Made by a program: the position numbers and the translations under genes. The notes beneath the pieces were generated by a model. That model saw nothing but the letters and a program-made list of their open reading frames with translations, searched no databases and was not told the origin of the DNA. Positions 25,947 to 34,721 of a stretch of DNA of 64,000 nucleotides are shown here, piece by piece; position 1 is the first letter of the stretch; the number at the start of each line of letters is the position of its first letter. Origin of the DNA: Candidatus Eiseniibacteriota bacterium (lineage in GTDB: Bacteria > Orphanbacterota > Orphanbacteria > Orphanbacterales > Orphanbacteraceae); assembly GCA_024276995.1 (NCBI GenBank), contig JAJRWB010000044.1:79000-142999 (forward strand). The letters are read 5' to 3'.

Positions 25947-26443
25947 TCGCCCTCCCCTTCCCAGAGGGAGACGCCGCTCGTGTCCGCCGTGCTTTCGAGA
26001 AGCTCCCTCTGCGTCCGGCCGAGGGCGGGATGGCTCCAACCGGGCTCGATTTCGTTCATCGGTACGAGCACGAAGCGCCTTTCGGGAATCGACGGATGGG
26101 GCACGCTAAGCGCGGGCGGGTCGTCGATCACCGCGTCACCGTAATAGAGGATGTCGAGGTCGATGGTGCGCGGCCCCTTCGCGACGGTCCGCTCGCGACC
26201 GAGTTGCTCCTCCACCCCCTTCGTGACGGTGAGAAGCGCTTCCGCCGACCCGCCGTAGCGCGCCGAGAGGGTGCAGTTCAAGAAGGCGGGTTGATCGGCT
26301 ACCGGCCCCACCGGTTCGGTTTCATAGAAAGAGGAGACGCGATCCACGTCGACGGCGGACCGGCGGAGGAGATCGATGGCGGCGCGCAGGTTCCCGCAGC
26401 GATCCCCCAGGTTGGATCCGAGGCCGAGGAACACTCTGGTCAC
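25943..26443 (-). CDS. folK: 2-amino-4-hydroxy-6-hydroxymethyldihydropteridine pyrophosphokinase
   Basis: HPPK transfers pyrophosphate from ATP to the pterin in folate synthesis. The 166-residue protein has GLGSNLGDR at the N-terminus, ETEPVGPVADQPAFLN, the metal-binding RTIDLDILYYG and the closing PHPSIPERRFVL. Start is the GTG at 26443, which overlaps the stop of the upstream aminotransferase-like gene (GTGA); no ATG precedes the conserved sequence closely. Confidence 0.95.
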   Translation of the reverse strand: MTRVFLGLGSNLGDRCGNLRAAIDLLRRSAVDVDRVSSFYETEPVGPVADQPAFLNCTLSARYGGSAEALLTVTKGVEEQLGRERTVAKGPRTIDLDILYYGDAVIDDPPALSVPHPSIPERRFVLVPMNEIEPGWSHPALGRTQRELLESTADTSGVSLWEGEGE

Positions 26444-27642
26444 CCCTTTTCCGCTCCTCTCCCACCCCCTTGCCATCGGCGCGGGAGGGCCGTCGCGATT
26501 CGATCGAGGGCGTCGCGGATTTCCCCTTCGTCGCGGGTGAGATGGATGCGGATGAAGTCTTGTCCGAAATCGCCGAAAGTGAGGCCGGGCACGACGGCGA
26601 TCCCGGCGCGCCTGAGGAGCATGGCGGCGAAACGCATCGAGTGGAGTCGCCGCGGCGAGCGGATCCAGAGCGATTTTCCGCACGGATTCCCCTCCACCTC
26701 CCAACCGAGATCCCGGATCCCGGTCAACGCGGTTTTCCTCCTTTGCGCGTAGACACCGGCCGCGGCGGCGTGGGCTTGTTCATCCACGGCGAGGGCGCGG
26801 AGGAAGACCGGCTCGGCGGAAGGTTCCACCGGGGGGGTCACCTGGCGCCTGAGCATCTCCATCGCCGAGAGGATCTGCCGGTTCCCCACGGCGTAGCCCG
26901 GCCGCCAGCCGCGGAAATCGTGAAGCGGCGCCAGCTCGTGGAACTCGACACCCACATGAACACCGCCGGGAAAATCGAGTATCCCGCGGGGCACCGACCC
27001 GGTAACGGCTGCCGACGCCTCGGTCGCGTCGAAGGCGATCGGCACGTTCCGCTCGTGGCCGTATCGGATCACGCGCTCGTAGAACGACTCGTCCCCCGAT
27101 ACGCCGGTCGGTATGTTCGGATCGGAAAGGAAGAGGAGCCTCGTGCGGCGCCACGCCTCCGGTTCGATCCGATCGAGGTCGGGAAGATACCCCTCCCGCC
27201 TCGTGATCGGCACGGCGATCGGCCAAGCGCCGGCGAGTACCGCCGCCGCCCGGTAGGAACGCTCCCCCGGATCGGGGATGAGCACCACGTCCCCCGCATC
27301 GACGAACGCCAGGGCGAGGAGGCGGAAACCTTCCTCCACGTGGGTGAGTGGGATGATCTCGCTCAAGGGATCGACGGCGATCCCCCGGCGTTTCTCGAAG
27401 TGCTCGGCGAGAAGGCGGCGAACCTCGCCGTCGCCCGGCGGCGATGCGGGGGGCGGAGGAGGAAGATCGGAGACGACACGGGTGAAGTCGAGCACGCCGA
27501 CTCCCCGGCGCTCCACCCGGCTGCGTATGCGCGCCAGTTCATCCGCCGGGTCGGTCGCCAGGCGGTGGAAACGCTCCGATTCCTCGATCACGATTCCCCG
27601 CCTGAGCGGCCGGGGGATTTCCCGCTTCCCGGTGGGATGCAT
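26440..27642 (-). CDS. Aminotransferase-fold protein lacking the PLP lysine
   Basis: The 400-residue protein has the class I/II aminotransferase fold. It keeps DPNIPTG (Asn176, PLP-binding), Asp205 in AFDATEA (PLP ring nitrogen) and a C-terminal Arg in FIRIHL (substrate carboxylate). The catalytic lysine is missing: where homologues have H-S-L-S-K-x-x-x-x-x-G-W-R-x-G-Y, this protein reads HELAPLHDFRGWRPGY, with Pro239 at the lysine position. The DNA there is unambiguous. The protein cannot form the internal Schiff base in the usual way, so it is either a non-catalytic relative or does different chemistry. It has a good start (GAGG eight bases before ATG) and sits between groES and folK in one operon. 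Confidence 0.75.
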   Translation of the reverse strand: MHPTGKREIPRPLRRGIVIEESERFHRLATDPADELARIRSRVERRGVGVLDFTRVVSDLPPPPPASPPGDGEVRRLLAEHFEKRRGIAVDPLSEIIPLTHVEEGFRLLALAFVDAGDVVLIPDPGERSYRAAAVLAGAWPIAVPITRREGYLPDLDRIEPEAWRRTRLLFLSDPNIPTGVSGDESFYERVIRYGHERNVPIAFDATEASAAVTGSVPRGILDFPGGVHVGVEFHELAPLHDFRGWRPGYAVGNRQILSAMEMLRRQVTPPVEPSAEPVFLRALAVDEQAHAAAAGVYAQRRKTALTGIRDLGWEVEGNPCGKSLWIRSPRRLHSMRFAAMLLRRAGIAVVPGLTFGDFGQDFIRIHLTRDEGEIRDALDRIATALPRRWQGGGRGAEKG

Positions 27643-27669
27643 CAGAAGAGCCTCGCTTCGATTCGTGAT

Positions 27670-27954
27670 CTACAGAATAGCGAGAATATCGTTCTCCCGC
27701 ATGATGAGGAGTTTCTCGCCGGCGAGGGTCAGCTCCGTCCCGGAATACTTGCCGAAGAGGATCCGATCCCCTTTCTTCACCTGCATCTTGCGGACCTTTC
27801 CCGACTCATCCCTCATACCGGGACCGACGGAAACGACCTTTCCCTCTTGCGGCTTTTCTTTCGCCGTGTCGGGAATGAGGATCCCCCCCGACGACCGGTC
27901 TTCGCCGGAAAGAGTCCGCACGAGAACCCGGTCTCCCAGTGGATTCAGTTTCAT
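27670..27954 (-). CDS. groES: Co-chaperonin GroES
   Basis: The 94-residue protein is a standard Gro[10 protein letters not shown] at the N-terminus, the mobile loop [24 protein letters not shown] and the C-terminal [18 protein letters not shown]. It caps GroEL during folding. groEL does not follow; the next gene is the lysine-less aminotransferase 27 bases downstream, with no terminator. A promoter lies 74 bases upstream, and I see no CIRCE operator (the paired TTAGCACTC repeats). Confidence 0.96.
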   Translation of the reverse strand: MKLNPLGDRVLVRTLSGEDRSSGGILIPDTAKEKPQEGKVVSVGPGMRDESGKVRKMQVKKGDRILFGKYSGTELTLAGEKLLIMRENDILAIL

Positions 27955-28027
27955 CTTTCCCACTCCCTGCAATCGAATCACCACCGTTGTGGACCGCGCG
28001 CTTCGCCCGGTCTTCCTTCCGGCTCGA

Positions 28028-28057
28028 AGTATAGGTCGCCTCACCGGAAAGGGGCAA
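28028..28057 (-). promoter_or_regulatory. Promoter for the groES-led operon
   Basis: On the minus strand, TTGCCC (28057-28052), an 18-base spacer and TATACT (28033-28028) form a good sigma70-like promoter. It is the only strong one before a run of ten close genes ending with tatA. Confidence 0.6.
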
Positions 28058-28155
28058 GGGGAAACACGCCCATCTCGCCCGCCCGCCGGTGGCGATCTTG
28101 CATGTTTCGCCGGAATTACCGGGATTTTCCGCCGCCGCCGGATTACCATGAACGT

Positions 28156-28764
28156 ATGATCATCGATCCGAGTGGATTGAGCGGCGCGCAGCGCTACTTC
28201 TTGATGACGGCGACCATCGTGCCCAGGCCGATCGCCTTCGTATCGACCGTTTCGAAAAGCGGTGTGCTCAACGTGGCCCCTTTCAGCTTCTTCAACGGCG
28301 TCTCCGCCTCCCCCCCCGTGCTCGCCGTGGCGGTGGGAAACCGCGAAGGGGAGAAGAAAGATACGTGGCGGAACATCGAGGAGACGGGCGAGTTCGTGGT
28401 GAACGTGGTGGACGAGTCGCTCACCGAGGCGATGGTGCTCGCCTCGGGCGACTATCCGCCCGACGTGAGCGAGTTCGATGTCGCCGGGCTCACCCCCGCG
28501 CCGTCGGAGAAAGTCCGCCCGCCCCGAGTGGGCGAGGCGCCGGCGGCGTTCGAATGCACCCTCCGCGAGACGGTGCGCATCGCCGACGAGCCGCCGGGGA
28601 GCACCCTTTTCCTCGGCGACATCGTCCGCGTCCACCTGCGCGACGGCCTGATGAAGGAAGGGCGCGTCGAGCCGGGTGACCTTCGGGCCGTCGGACGGCT
28701 CGGTGGGAGCTACTACTGCGCCGCAGGCGACGCACTGTTCACCCGTAAACGGCCGAAGGTCTAG
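28156..28764 (+). CDS. Flavin reductase family (FMN-binding split barrel) protein
   Basis: The 202-residue protein has the flavoredoxin/flavin-reductase pattern: [14 protein letters not shown] near the N-terminus, [20 protein letters not shown] and the D-T-x-x-N-I-x-x-T-G-E-F-V-V-N segment that binds FMN phosphate. It probably transfers electrons to FMN or uses bound FMN. The start is uncertain: ATG at 28156 fits the family length, an in-frame ATG at 28102 adds 18 residues, and neither has a clear ribosome site. Its TAG stop overlaps the TAG stop of the convergent GT4 gene within the palindrome CTAG. Confidence 0.85.
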   Translation: MIIDPSGLSGAQRYFLMTATIVPRPIAFVSTVSKSGVLNVAPFSFFNGVSASPPVLAVAVGNREGEKKDTWRNIEETGEFVVNVVDESLTEAMVLASGDYPPDVSEFDVAGLTPAPSEKVRPPRVGEAPAAFECTLRETVRIADEPPGSTLFLGDIVRVHLRDGLMKEGRVEPGDLRAVGRLGGSYYCAAGDALFTRKRPKV

Positions 28765-29963
28765 CCGCGGCGCGAAACGAACCACGATTTCACCGTCTCG
28801 CCGAACGGCTTCGCCGCGGCCTTCCCGCCGCCCAGACGGTCCATCAGCTCCAGCACGGTGTCGGTCACCCGGCCTGCGGTGTACTCGCGGTGCACCTTTT
28901 CGGAGGCGGCCTCGCTCAAGCGGCGTCGCAGCGCCGGGTCGTCGTGGAGGGCGCGGATCGCCTCTCCGATCGCCGCGGGCGATTCCGGTTCGACGATCCT
29001 TCCGCACCTTCCCGAATCGAGGATCTCGGGAACGGCCCCCGCGTCGGTGGCAACGATCGGCACGCCGGTGAGCATCGCCTCGAGGAGAACGAGACCGAAG
29101 GTCTCGCAGTACGAAGGTAAGACGAAGAGATCGGCGGCCCGGTAGTAGGGGGCGACATTCTCGCGCTCCCCCGCGAAGACGATCCGCCCCCCGAGGCGTG
29201 CCTCGTCCACCAAGCGGCGCAGCTCGGAATCGTACTTCTCGTGCTCATTGCGCGTGCGGCTCCCCACGATGAGAAGATGAAGATCGAGTCCCCGTCGTGA
29301 AAGATCGATCACCGCGTCGATCAGCTCGCGCTGTCCCTTCTTCGGATCGATCCGGCCGACGGTGAGGACGAGAAAGGCGTCCGGCGGAATGTGGTGGCGG
29401 CGCCGAACCTCCTTTGATTCCTCCTCGGTCGCCCGGAATCGTTCCGGGTCGACGGCGTCGGGAATGATCGACACTCTTCCGGGCGGCATCGACGTGGTCG
29501 AAAGAAAACCTTCCCTGGCCGGACGGGACAAGGTGATCACATGCTCGATCTTCCCGTGGATCAACCGGTGGGCCGGGTCGGTCTTCCGGACGGTTCGATT
29601 GATCATATGGTTGAAAAAGAGGATCCGCGTCCGCCGAGGGTCGACGGCGCACGCGGCGAGCCAAAGATCCTTTGAACTATGTACCATCAGGAAGTCGATC
29701 GACGATCTATCGCATGCGGAGCGGATCGCGTGAACCGCTCTCGGGTCGAAGTAACGGTTTCCCGGCGGAAGGGATACGAAAGGAAGGCCGTCGGCGTCGA
29801 GTCGCGCGTGAAGGGGCGAGCCGTTCCGGCAAATACAGACCCCGCACCGCTCTCTTTCACCCAACCGTTTGGACCACTCGACGACCGTCTGTTCCAGCCC
29901 TCCCCAGCTCGTGGAGAGGCAAAGCTGCACGGTGTGTCCCCGGCGGAGATTTGCTTCGGTCAT
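28761..29963 (-). CDS. GT4 family glycosyltransferase
   Basis: The 400-residue protein has the GT-B fold of family 4: N-terminal [14 protein letters not shown], the hinge [16 protein letters not shown] where nucleotide-sugar binds, and the C-terminal ExxxxxxxE motif in [15 protein letters not shown]. It transfers a sugar from a nucleotide donor, probably in lipopolysaccharide or other glycan assembly at the inner face of the membrane. The ATG at 29963 is chosen over an in-frame TTG at 29990. It is divergent from a GT-C glycosyltransferase. Confidence 0.88.
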   Translation of the reverse strand: MTEANLRRGHTVQLCLSTSWGGLEQTVVEWSKRLGERERCGVCICRNGSPLHARLDADGLPFVSLPPGNRYFDPRAVHAIRSACDRSSIDFLMVHSSKDLWLAACAVDPRRTRILFFNHMINRTVRKTDPAHRLIHGKIEHVITLSRPAREGFLSTTSMPPGRVSIIPDAVDPERFRATEEESKEVRRRHHIPPDAFLVLTVGRIDPKKGQRELIDAVIDLSRRGLDLHLLIVGSRTRNEHEKYDSELRRLVDEARLGGRIVFAGERENVAPYYRAADLFVLPSYCETFGLVLLEAMLTGVPIVATDAGAVPEILDSGRCGRIVEPESPAAIGEAIRALHDDPALRRRLSEAASEKVHREYTAGRVTDTVLELMDRLGGGKAAAKPFGETVKSWFVSRRG

Positions 29964-30009
29964 ATCGGTCCCGTCGTTTCCGATGGTCAACGGCGTTCGT
30001 CCCCGGTTC

Positions 30010-30038
30010 TTGCCCTATCCCCTCCGCTCGTCTACGCT
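30010..30038 (+). promoter_or_regulatory. Promoter candidate for the GT-C/TPR gene
   Basis: TTGCCC (30010-30015), 17 bases and TACGCT (30033-30038) lie about 120 bases before the GTG start at 30161. The same hexamers and spacing occur upstream of valS (62195-62223), which strengthens both. Confidence 0.4.
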
Positions 30039-30041
30039 GCG

Positions 30042-30070
30042 ATTATGCGAGCGGCCGGCGACGAAATCAA
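30042..30070 (-). promoter_or_regulatory. Promoter for the GT4 glycosyltransferase
   Basis: On the minus strand, TTGATT (30070-30065), 17 bases and CATAAT (30047-30042) make a good promoter about 70 bases before the start. It lies back to back with the rightward promoter at 30010-30038, so the two -10 boxes are only four bases apart and the polymerases would compete. Confidence 0.5.
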
Positions 30071-30160
30071 GCCGCCGGGACCGTGACGAACTCCGCCGGA
30101 GGGACGGCGGATGCCGCGTGCGGCACAATGGAAACCGGCGACTCTTCCCGGAGGAGATCG

Positions 30161-31819
30161 GTGACACCGAAAGAAAAGCTCTTCCTCCTCCTCCTCCTCG
30201 GCGCGACGATTCTCCTGCGGCTCGGCTATCTCGGCGAGATCCGGGACAATCCGTTTTTCGAAAGCCCGACCCTCGACGAGGCGATTCATTATCAGTGGGC
30301 GTCGAATCTCGCGCGGCATATCCCCTGGTTTCCGGATGAGCCGTACTTCCGCGCGCCCCTCTACCCGTGGTTCCTCTCGGCGCTGCTGGCGCTCTCGAAG
30401 GGCGCCCTCTTCCTCCCGAGGCTGATCCAACTGCTGATCGGGGCGGTGACGCCGATCCTCCTCTACCTTCTCGGTCGGGCGGTGGTCGGGCGAAGCGCGG
30501 CGGCGGCGGGCGCGACGATCCTCGCTCTCTACGGCCTGGCGTTCTACTTCGACGGCCAGCTCCTCATCGTGCCGATCCTCCTTCCGCTGACGCTCCTGTA
30601 TCTTCTTGTCCTCCTGTGCGCCGTCGAGCGCCCCATGCCGCGAATCTCCTTTCTCGCGGGCGTCCTTCTCGGCGTGACCGCGACGGCGCGGCCGAACATC
30701 CTCCTCTTCGGCGCGGCGATCCCGGCGGCGATGCTCTTTTTTCGATCGATCCGGCGCGACACGGTACGACGGTTCGCCCTCCCCTACCTTCTCGGCACGG
30801 CGGGCGCGATCGCGCCCGTGACTCTTCACAACGTCGCCGCCGGCGACCGCGTGCTCATCTCCTGGCAGGGGGGCACCAACTTCTGGATCGGCAACAACCC
30901 CTCTTCCGACGGGATGACGGCGATCGCCCCCGGCACGGAAGGGACGTGGTGGGGCGGATACCGTGACCTGATCCGCATCGCCGAGAAGAACGAAGGGCAT
31001 GAACTCCTCAGGAGCGAAGTGTCGCGCTACTGGTTCCGCCGCACACTACGCTTCTTCGAAGATGAGCCGCGCAAGGCGGCGGCGCTCTTCGCGAAGAAGC
31101 TCTATCTGTTGCTGAACGACTTCGAAGTGAGCAACAACCAGGGGATCTACTTCTTCCTCCGTTACTCGAAGATTTTGACTTTCCTGACATCGTTCGGTTT
31201 CGGAATTCTCTTTCCCCTCGCCGCGGCGGGAATGGTTCTCATGCGGTGGGATCGGAAGAGTTTCCTTCTCTTCCTGTTTCTCGTGTTCTACGGCGCTTCG
31301 ATTGTCCTGTTCTTCGTCACCGCCCGCTATCGCATGCCGATCGTCGCGGTGCTTCCCCTTTTCGCGGGGCGCGCGCTCACAAGGTGGGCCGGAGCGGCGA
31401 GGGGGGCGTTCCGTCACCGGCCGATCGGCCGGCGTCTTCCCCTGTCGATCGGCGTTTTTCTCGCCGCGCTGCTCCTTTCGAATTCCAACCTCTACGGCCT
31501 CGACAGGGGAAGGATGACGCAAGGGTATTACAACGTCGGCGTCGTTCATCTCACGGCGCGCCGCTTCGACGAGGCGATCCCCTGGTTCCGGAAGGCCCTC
31601 GACGAGGAGGGTGACTACGTGAACGCCCGATATAATCTCGGCCTGTGCTATTCCTATCTCGGCCGGCTGGACGATGCGGAGCGGGAGTTCCGGCGGCTGC
31701 TGGCGGATCGTCCCGGATTCGCCCCGGCACGCGAGGCACTCGGGTCGGTGATCGAAAGAAAGAGGGCGGAGAAACCGACAGCCGAATCGAAGAGCCGCGC
31801 CGACGGTCGGGCCCGGTAG
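30161..31819 (+). CDS. GT-C type membrane glycosyltransferase with C-terminal TPR
   Basis: The 552-residue protein has about ten membrane helices and the GT-C layout of ArnT/PMT-like enzymes: an acidic DEAIHY in the first outer loop (near residue 38) for metal or donor-phosphate binding, and a late membrane segment after TARYRMPIVAVLPLF. The last 110 residues hold two TPR units (GYYNVGVVHLTARRFDEAIP and ARYNLGLCYSYLGRLDDAE). It probably moves a sugar from a polyprenyl-phosphate donor to an acceptor outside the membrane. The start is the GTG at 30161 with GGAGG six bases upstream; the in-frame ATG at 30128 has no ribosome site. Confidence 0.8.
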   Translation: MTPKEKLFLLLLLGATILLRLGYLGEIRDNPFFESPTLDEAIHYQWASNLARHIPWFPDEPYFRAPLYPWFLSALLALSKGALFLPRLIQLLIGAVTPILLYLLGRAVVGRSAAAAGATILALYGLAFYFDGQLLIVPILLPLTLLYLLVLLCAVERPMPRISFLAGVLLGVTATARPNILLFGAAIPAAMLFFRSIRRDTVRRFALPYLLGTAGAIAPVTLHNVAAGDRVLISWQGGTNFWIGNNPSSDGMTAIAPGTEGTWWGGYRDLIRIAEKNEGHELLRSEVSRYWFRRTLRFFEDEPRKAAALFAKKLYLLLNDFEVSNNQGIYFFLRYSKILTFLTSFGFGILFPLAAAGMVLMRWDRKSFLLFLFLVFYGASIVLFFVTARYRMPIVAVLPLFAGRALTRWAGAARGAFRHRPIGRRLPLSIGVFLAALLLSNSNLYGLDRGRMTQGYYNVGVVHLTARRFDEAIPWFRKALDEEGDYVNARYNLGLCYSYLGRLDDAEREFRRLLADRPGFAPAREALGSVIERKRAEKPTAESKSRADGRAR

Positions 31820-31862
31820 GCAATGGAGGAGCCCCCGAACACCGCGGCGCGGAAGGATCCCC

Positions 31863-34253
31863 TCACTCCATCTTCCCGATCGCCCTTAAGATTCGTTCCG
31901 GCGTAAACGGAAGCTCGCGCAACCGGACGCCGAGAGCGTGTTTCAAGGCGTTGCCGATCGCCGGCGCGACGCCGTTCGTCGGGATCTCGGCGACCGCCTT
32001 GGCGCCGAAGGGAGCGGAAGGCTCGTAGGTCTCGATGAAGATCGTCTTGAGCCGGGGCATGCCGTCCGCCTTGACGATCTTGTAGTCGTTGAGGCCGCGC
32101 ATGAGCTGTGTGCCCGAGGAATCGACGGGCATCTCCTCGAAAAGGGCGTAGCCGATTCCCATCGAGACGGCGCCGTCGACTTGGCCGGAGGCGAGTTTCG
32201 GGCTGATGATGGTGCCCGCATCGATGGCGCTGACGAACTCGACGACCCGCACCTCGCCCGACTCGGTATCGACTTCGATCTCGGCGAACTGCGCCGCGAA
32301 CGGCGGTGGACTCACGGGAGAGACGAACCGGGCGGTGTGCTCGATCTGCTCCTTCTCTTTATACATCGAGTGGGTCGCCACGTCCCGGATCGGGATTGAC
32401 TTGTCCGACTTGGAGGAGAACACGGCGTGATTCTCGAGAACGAGGTTCTCGGAAGACTCCCCCAGCAGTTTCGAGGCGATGGCGATGAGGTCGTCGCGCA
32501 CCTCTTCGGCCGCACGGATCGCCGCGCCGCCCGAGACATACGTGGTACTCGAGGCGTACGCCCCCGAATCGAACGGTACGATATCGGTGTCCGCCGCATA
32601 GATCGTCACGTCCTCCGCGTCGAGCCCCAGCGTCTCGGCCACCATCTGGACGAGCACCGTGTCGCCCCCGGTGCCGAGGTCCGCCGCGCCGACGAAGAGG
32701 TTCACCGAGCCGTCCTCGTTCAGCTTCACCGTGGCGTTCGCCGTGTCGATGCCGGCGACACCCGAACCTTGGGAGAGGCAGCACATGCCGATCCCCTTGC
32801 GGAGGACGGGATTCTTCCCGTTCCATTCGTCGAAGGCGGAGCGCTTCTCCTTCCACGAGATCGCCTCCGCTCCCTTGACGAGGCACTCCTCCATGCCGCA
32901 GCTGTCGATCGGCCAGCCGGCGCCCTCCGATGGATCGACCGGGCCGGGGCTTTCCGTCTTCACCTCGTAGATGTGGGGCGAGAGTTCATCCTTGTCGCCG
33001 GCGCGGACGGTGGTGCGGATGCGAAGCTCCACCGGGTCGATACCGAGCTTCTCCGCTACCTCGTCGATGTGACACTCGAGGGCGAACGATCCCTGGGGGG
33101 TGCCGTAGCCCCGCATCGCGCCGGTGGGAACGAGGTTCGTGTATGCCGCGTCGAACTTGTAGTGCATGTTCGGGCAGCGGTAGCGGGGGAGGTTCTTGTT
33201 TCCCGTGTTCGTCGGCACCGTCGGGCTGTGGGAGCCGTACGCCCCCGCGTCGACGAGAGCGGTCAGCTCCATCGCCGTGAAGGTGCCGTCCTTCTTCGAT
33301 CCCGTGCGGCACGTCAGCTCCATCGCGTGCCGGCACCGGCACGCGACGAGGTCTTCCCGCCGATCGAGTTCGAGTCGCACCGGACGGTTCGTCGCCAGGG
33401 TCAAGGCGGCGCAGAGATCCTCGATCACCATCTCCTGCTTCCCGCCGAACCCGCCGCCGATGCGCGGCTTGATCACACGGATCCTGCCGACGGGCCATCC
33501 GAGCACCTGGGCGAGCTGGCGGCGCACATGGAAGGGGACCTGCGTGGCGGCGATCACCGTGAGCCGGCCGTCGCCGCCGAGGTAGCTGATCGCCGTGTGC
33601 AGCTCGAGTTGGGCATGCTGCACACGCTGCACGGTGTAGCTCCCCTCGACGATAAGGTCCGCCTCGGCGAGCCCCTTTTCGAGATCCCGAAGGTGGACGT
33701 CCACCGCGGCGCAGAGGTTCTTCCCGGCGTCTTCGATATTCCTCGCGTCCGGTTCGTCATGCACGATCGGCGCGCCTGGGGCGAGCGCCTCGCGGGGGGT
33801 CAGCACCGCGTCGTGCACCTCGTACTTCACGTCGATGAGATCGATCGCTTCGCGGGCGATTTCCGGCGTTTCGGCGGCCACCGCGGCGACACGATCGCCG
33901 ACGAAACGCACCTTCCGGTCGAGAAGAAAGAAGTCCCACGGCGACGGCTCGGGGTAATCCTGTCCGGCGCGGGTGTAGGCCACCCGTTCGAAAACCGGTT
34001 GCCTCGCCCCTTTCGCACCGGCGAGAAGCACGTTTTCGTGGGTCAGCACGGCGTGAACGCCGCGAAGCGCTTCCGCGCGGCTCGTGTCGATCGATAGAAT
34101 CGTCGCGTGGGCGTGGGGAGAGCCGAGAATCTTCCCATGGAGCATGCGCTCTTTCGGGAAATCGTCCGCGAACGCGGCGGCGCCGGTGACGAGTTGCACG
34201 CCGTCGACTTTGCGGATATCTTTTCCCACGGCGTGAAAATGGTCGCGGCTCAT
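31863..34253 (-). CDS. Molybdenum hydroxylase (xanthine dehydrogenase family), molybdopterin-binding subunit
   Basis: The 796-residue protein is a large subunit of the xanthine dehydrogenase family. Visible: VTGAAAFADDF at the N-terminus, IGGGFGGKQE, the AMRGYGTPQ loop, QGSGVAGIDTANATV, and the C-terminal active-site loop FGAKAVAEIPTNGVAPAI with the catalytic Glu. The wording of that loop (AEIPxNG) is closest to the E. coli XdhA/XdhD and selenium-dependent purine hydroxylase group. The substrate is probably a purine or related heterocycle, but the sequence alone does not prove it. It overlaps the Fe-S subunit stop by ATGA and ends the cluster. Confidence 0.92.
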   Translation of the reverse strand: MSRDHFHAVGKDIRKVDGVQLVTGAAAFADDFPKERMLHGKILGSPHAHATILSIDTSRAEALRGVHAVLTHENVLLAGAKGARQPVFERVAYTRAGQDYPEPSPWDFFLLDRKVRFVGDRVAAVAAETPEIAREAIDLIDVKYEVHDAVLTPREALAPGAPIVHDEPDARNIEDAGKNLCAAVDVHLRDLEKGLAEADLIVEGSYTVQRVQHAQLELHTAISYLGGDGRLTVIAATQVPFHVRRQLAQVLGWPVGRIRVIKPRIGGGFGGKQEMVIEDLCAALTLATNRPVRLELDRREDLVACRCRHAMELTCRTGSKKDGTFTAMELTALVDAGAYGSHSPTVPTNTGNKNLPRYRCPNMHYKFDAAYTNLVPTGAMRGYGTPQGSFALECHIDEVAEKLGIDPVELRIRTTVRAGDKDELSPHIYEVKTESPGPVDPSEGAGWPIDSCGMEECLVKGAEAISWKEKRSAFDEWNGKNPVLRKGIGMCCLSQGSGVAGIDTANATVKLNEDGSVNLFVGAADLGTGGDTVLVQMVAETLGLDAEDVTIYAADTDIVPFDSGAYASSTTYVSGGAAIRAAEEVRDDLIAIASKLLGESSENLVLENHAVFSSKSDKSIPIRDVATHSMYKEKEQIEHTARFVSPVSPPPFAAQFAEIEVDTESGEVRVVEFVSAIDAGTIISPKLASGQVDGAVSMGIGYALFEEMPVDSSGTQLMRGLNDYKIVKADGMPRLKTIFIETYEPSAPFGAKAVAEIPTNGVAPAIGNALKHALGVRLRELPFTPERILRAIGKME

Positions 34254-34720
34254 TCCTCTTCCCCCCTCATCGCGCGGGCGGCCCGTTTCACGGCGCGCAC
34301 CGGGTTTTCATATCCCGTGCAGCGGCAAAGATTCCCCGAAAGCGCCGAGCGGATCTCCCCCTCGTAGGGCTCGGCGTTCTCTTCGAGAAGGGCGAATGAA
34401 CTGAGGAGCATGCCGGGAATGCAAAAGCCGCACTGCACGGCGCCCTCGTCGAGAAACGCCTCCTGAAGGGGATGGAGCTTCCCGTCCCGGGAGAGCCCTT
34501 CCACCGTGGTGATCGACGCCCCTTCCGCTTGGGCGGCGAGCATGAGACAGCTCACCACCGGCTCGCCGTCGAAAAGGACGGTGCACGTGCCGCAGTCGCC
34601 CGTGGAGCAGCCGATCTTGACGCCGAGCATTCCACTCCGGCGAAGCAGCTCGCTGAGCCGCTCCCCCGGCGCGGTTTCGAATGTGCGCGCCTCGCCGTTG
34701 AGCGTGAAATGGAGTTTCAT
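34250..34720 (-). CDS. Molybdenum hydroxylase, 2x[2Fe-2S] subunit
   Basis: The 156-residue protein has a plant-type [2Fe-2S] domain (GCSTGDCGTCTVL with upstream Cys near residue 38) and a helical [2Fe-2S] domain (CGFCIPGM and CRCTGYENPV). It carries electrons between the molybdenum and FAD subunits. Length is standard. Its ATG is one base after the FAD subunit stop, and it overlaps the molybdenum subunit by ATGA, so all three subunits are translated together. Confidence 0.95.
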   Translation of the reverse strand: MKLHFTLNGEARTFETAPGERLSELLRRSGMLGVKIGCSTGDCGTCTVLFDGEPVVSCLMLAAQAEGASITTVEGLSRDGKLHPLQEAFLDEGAVQCGFCIPGMLLSSFALLEENAEPYEGEIRSALSGNLCRCTGYENPVRAVKRAARAMRGEEE

Positions 34721-34721
34721 C

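Noticed and set aside
27955..28100. A CIRCE heat-shock operator before groES
   Set aside because: The paired TTAGCACTC repeats are absent; only a sigma70-like promoter is seen.
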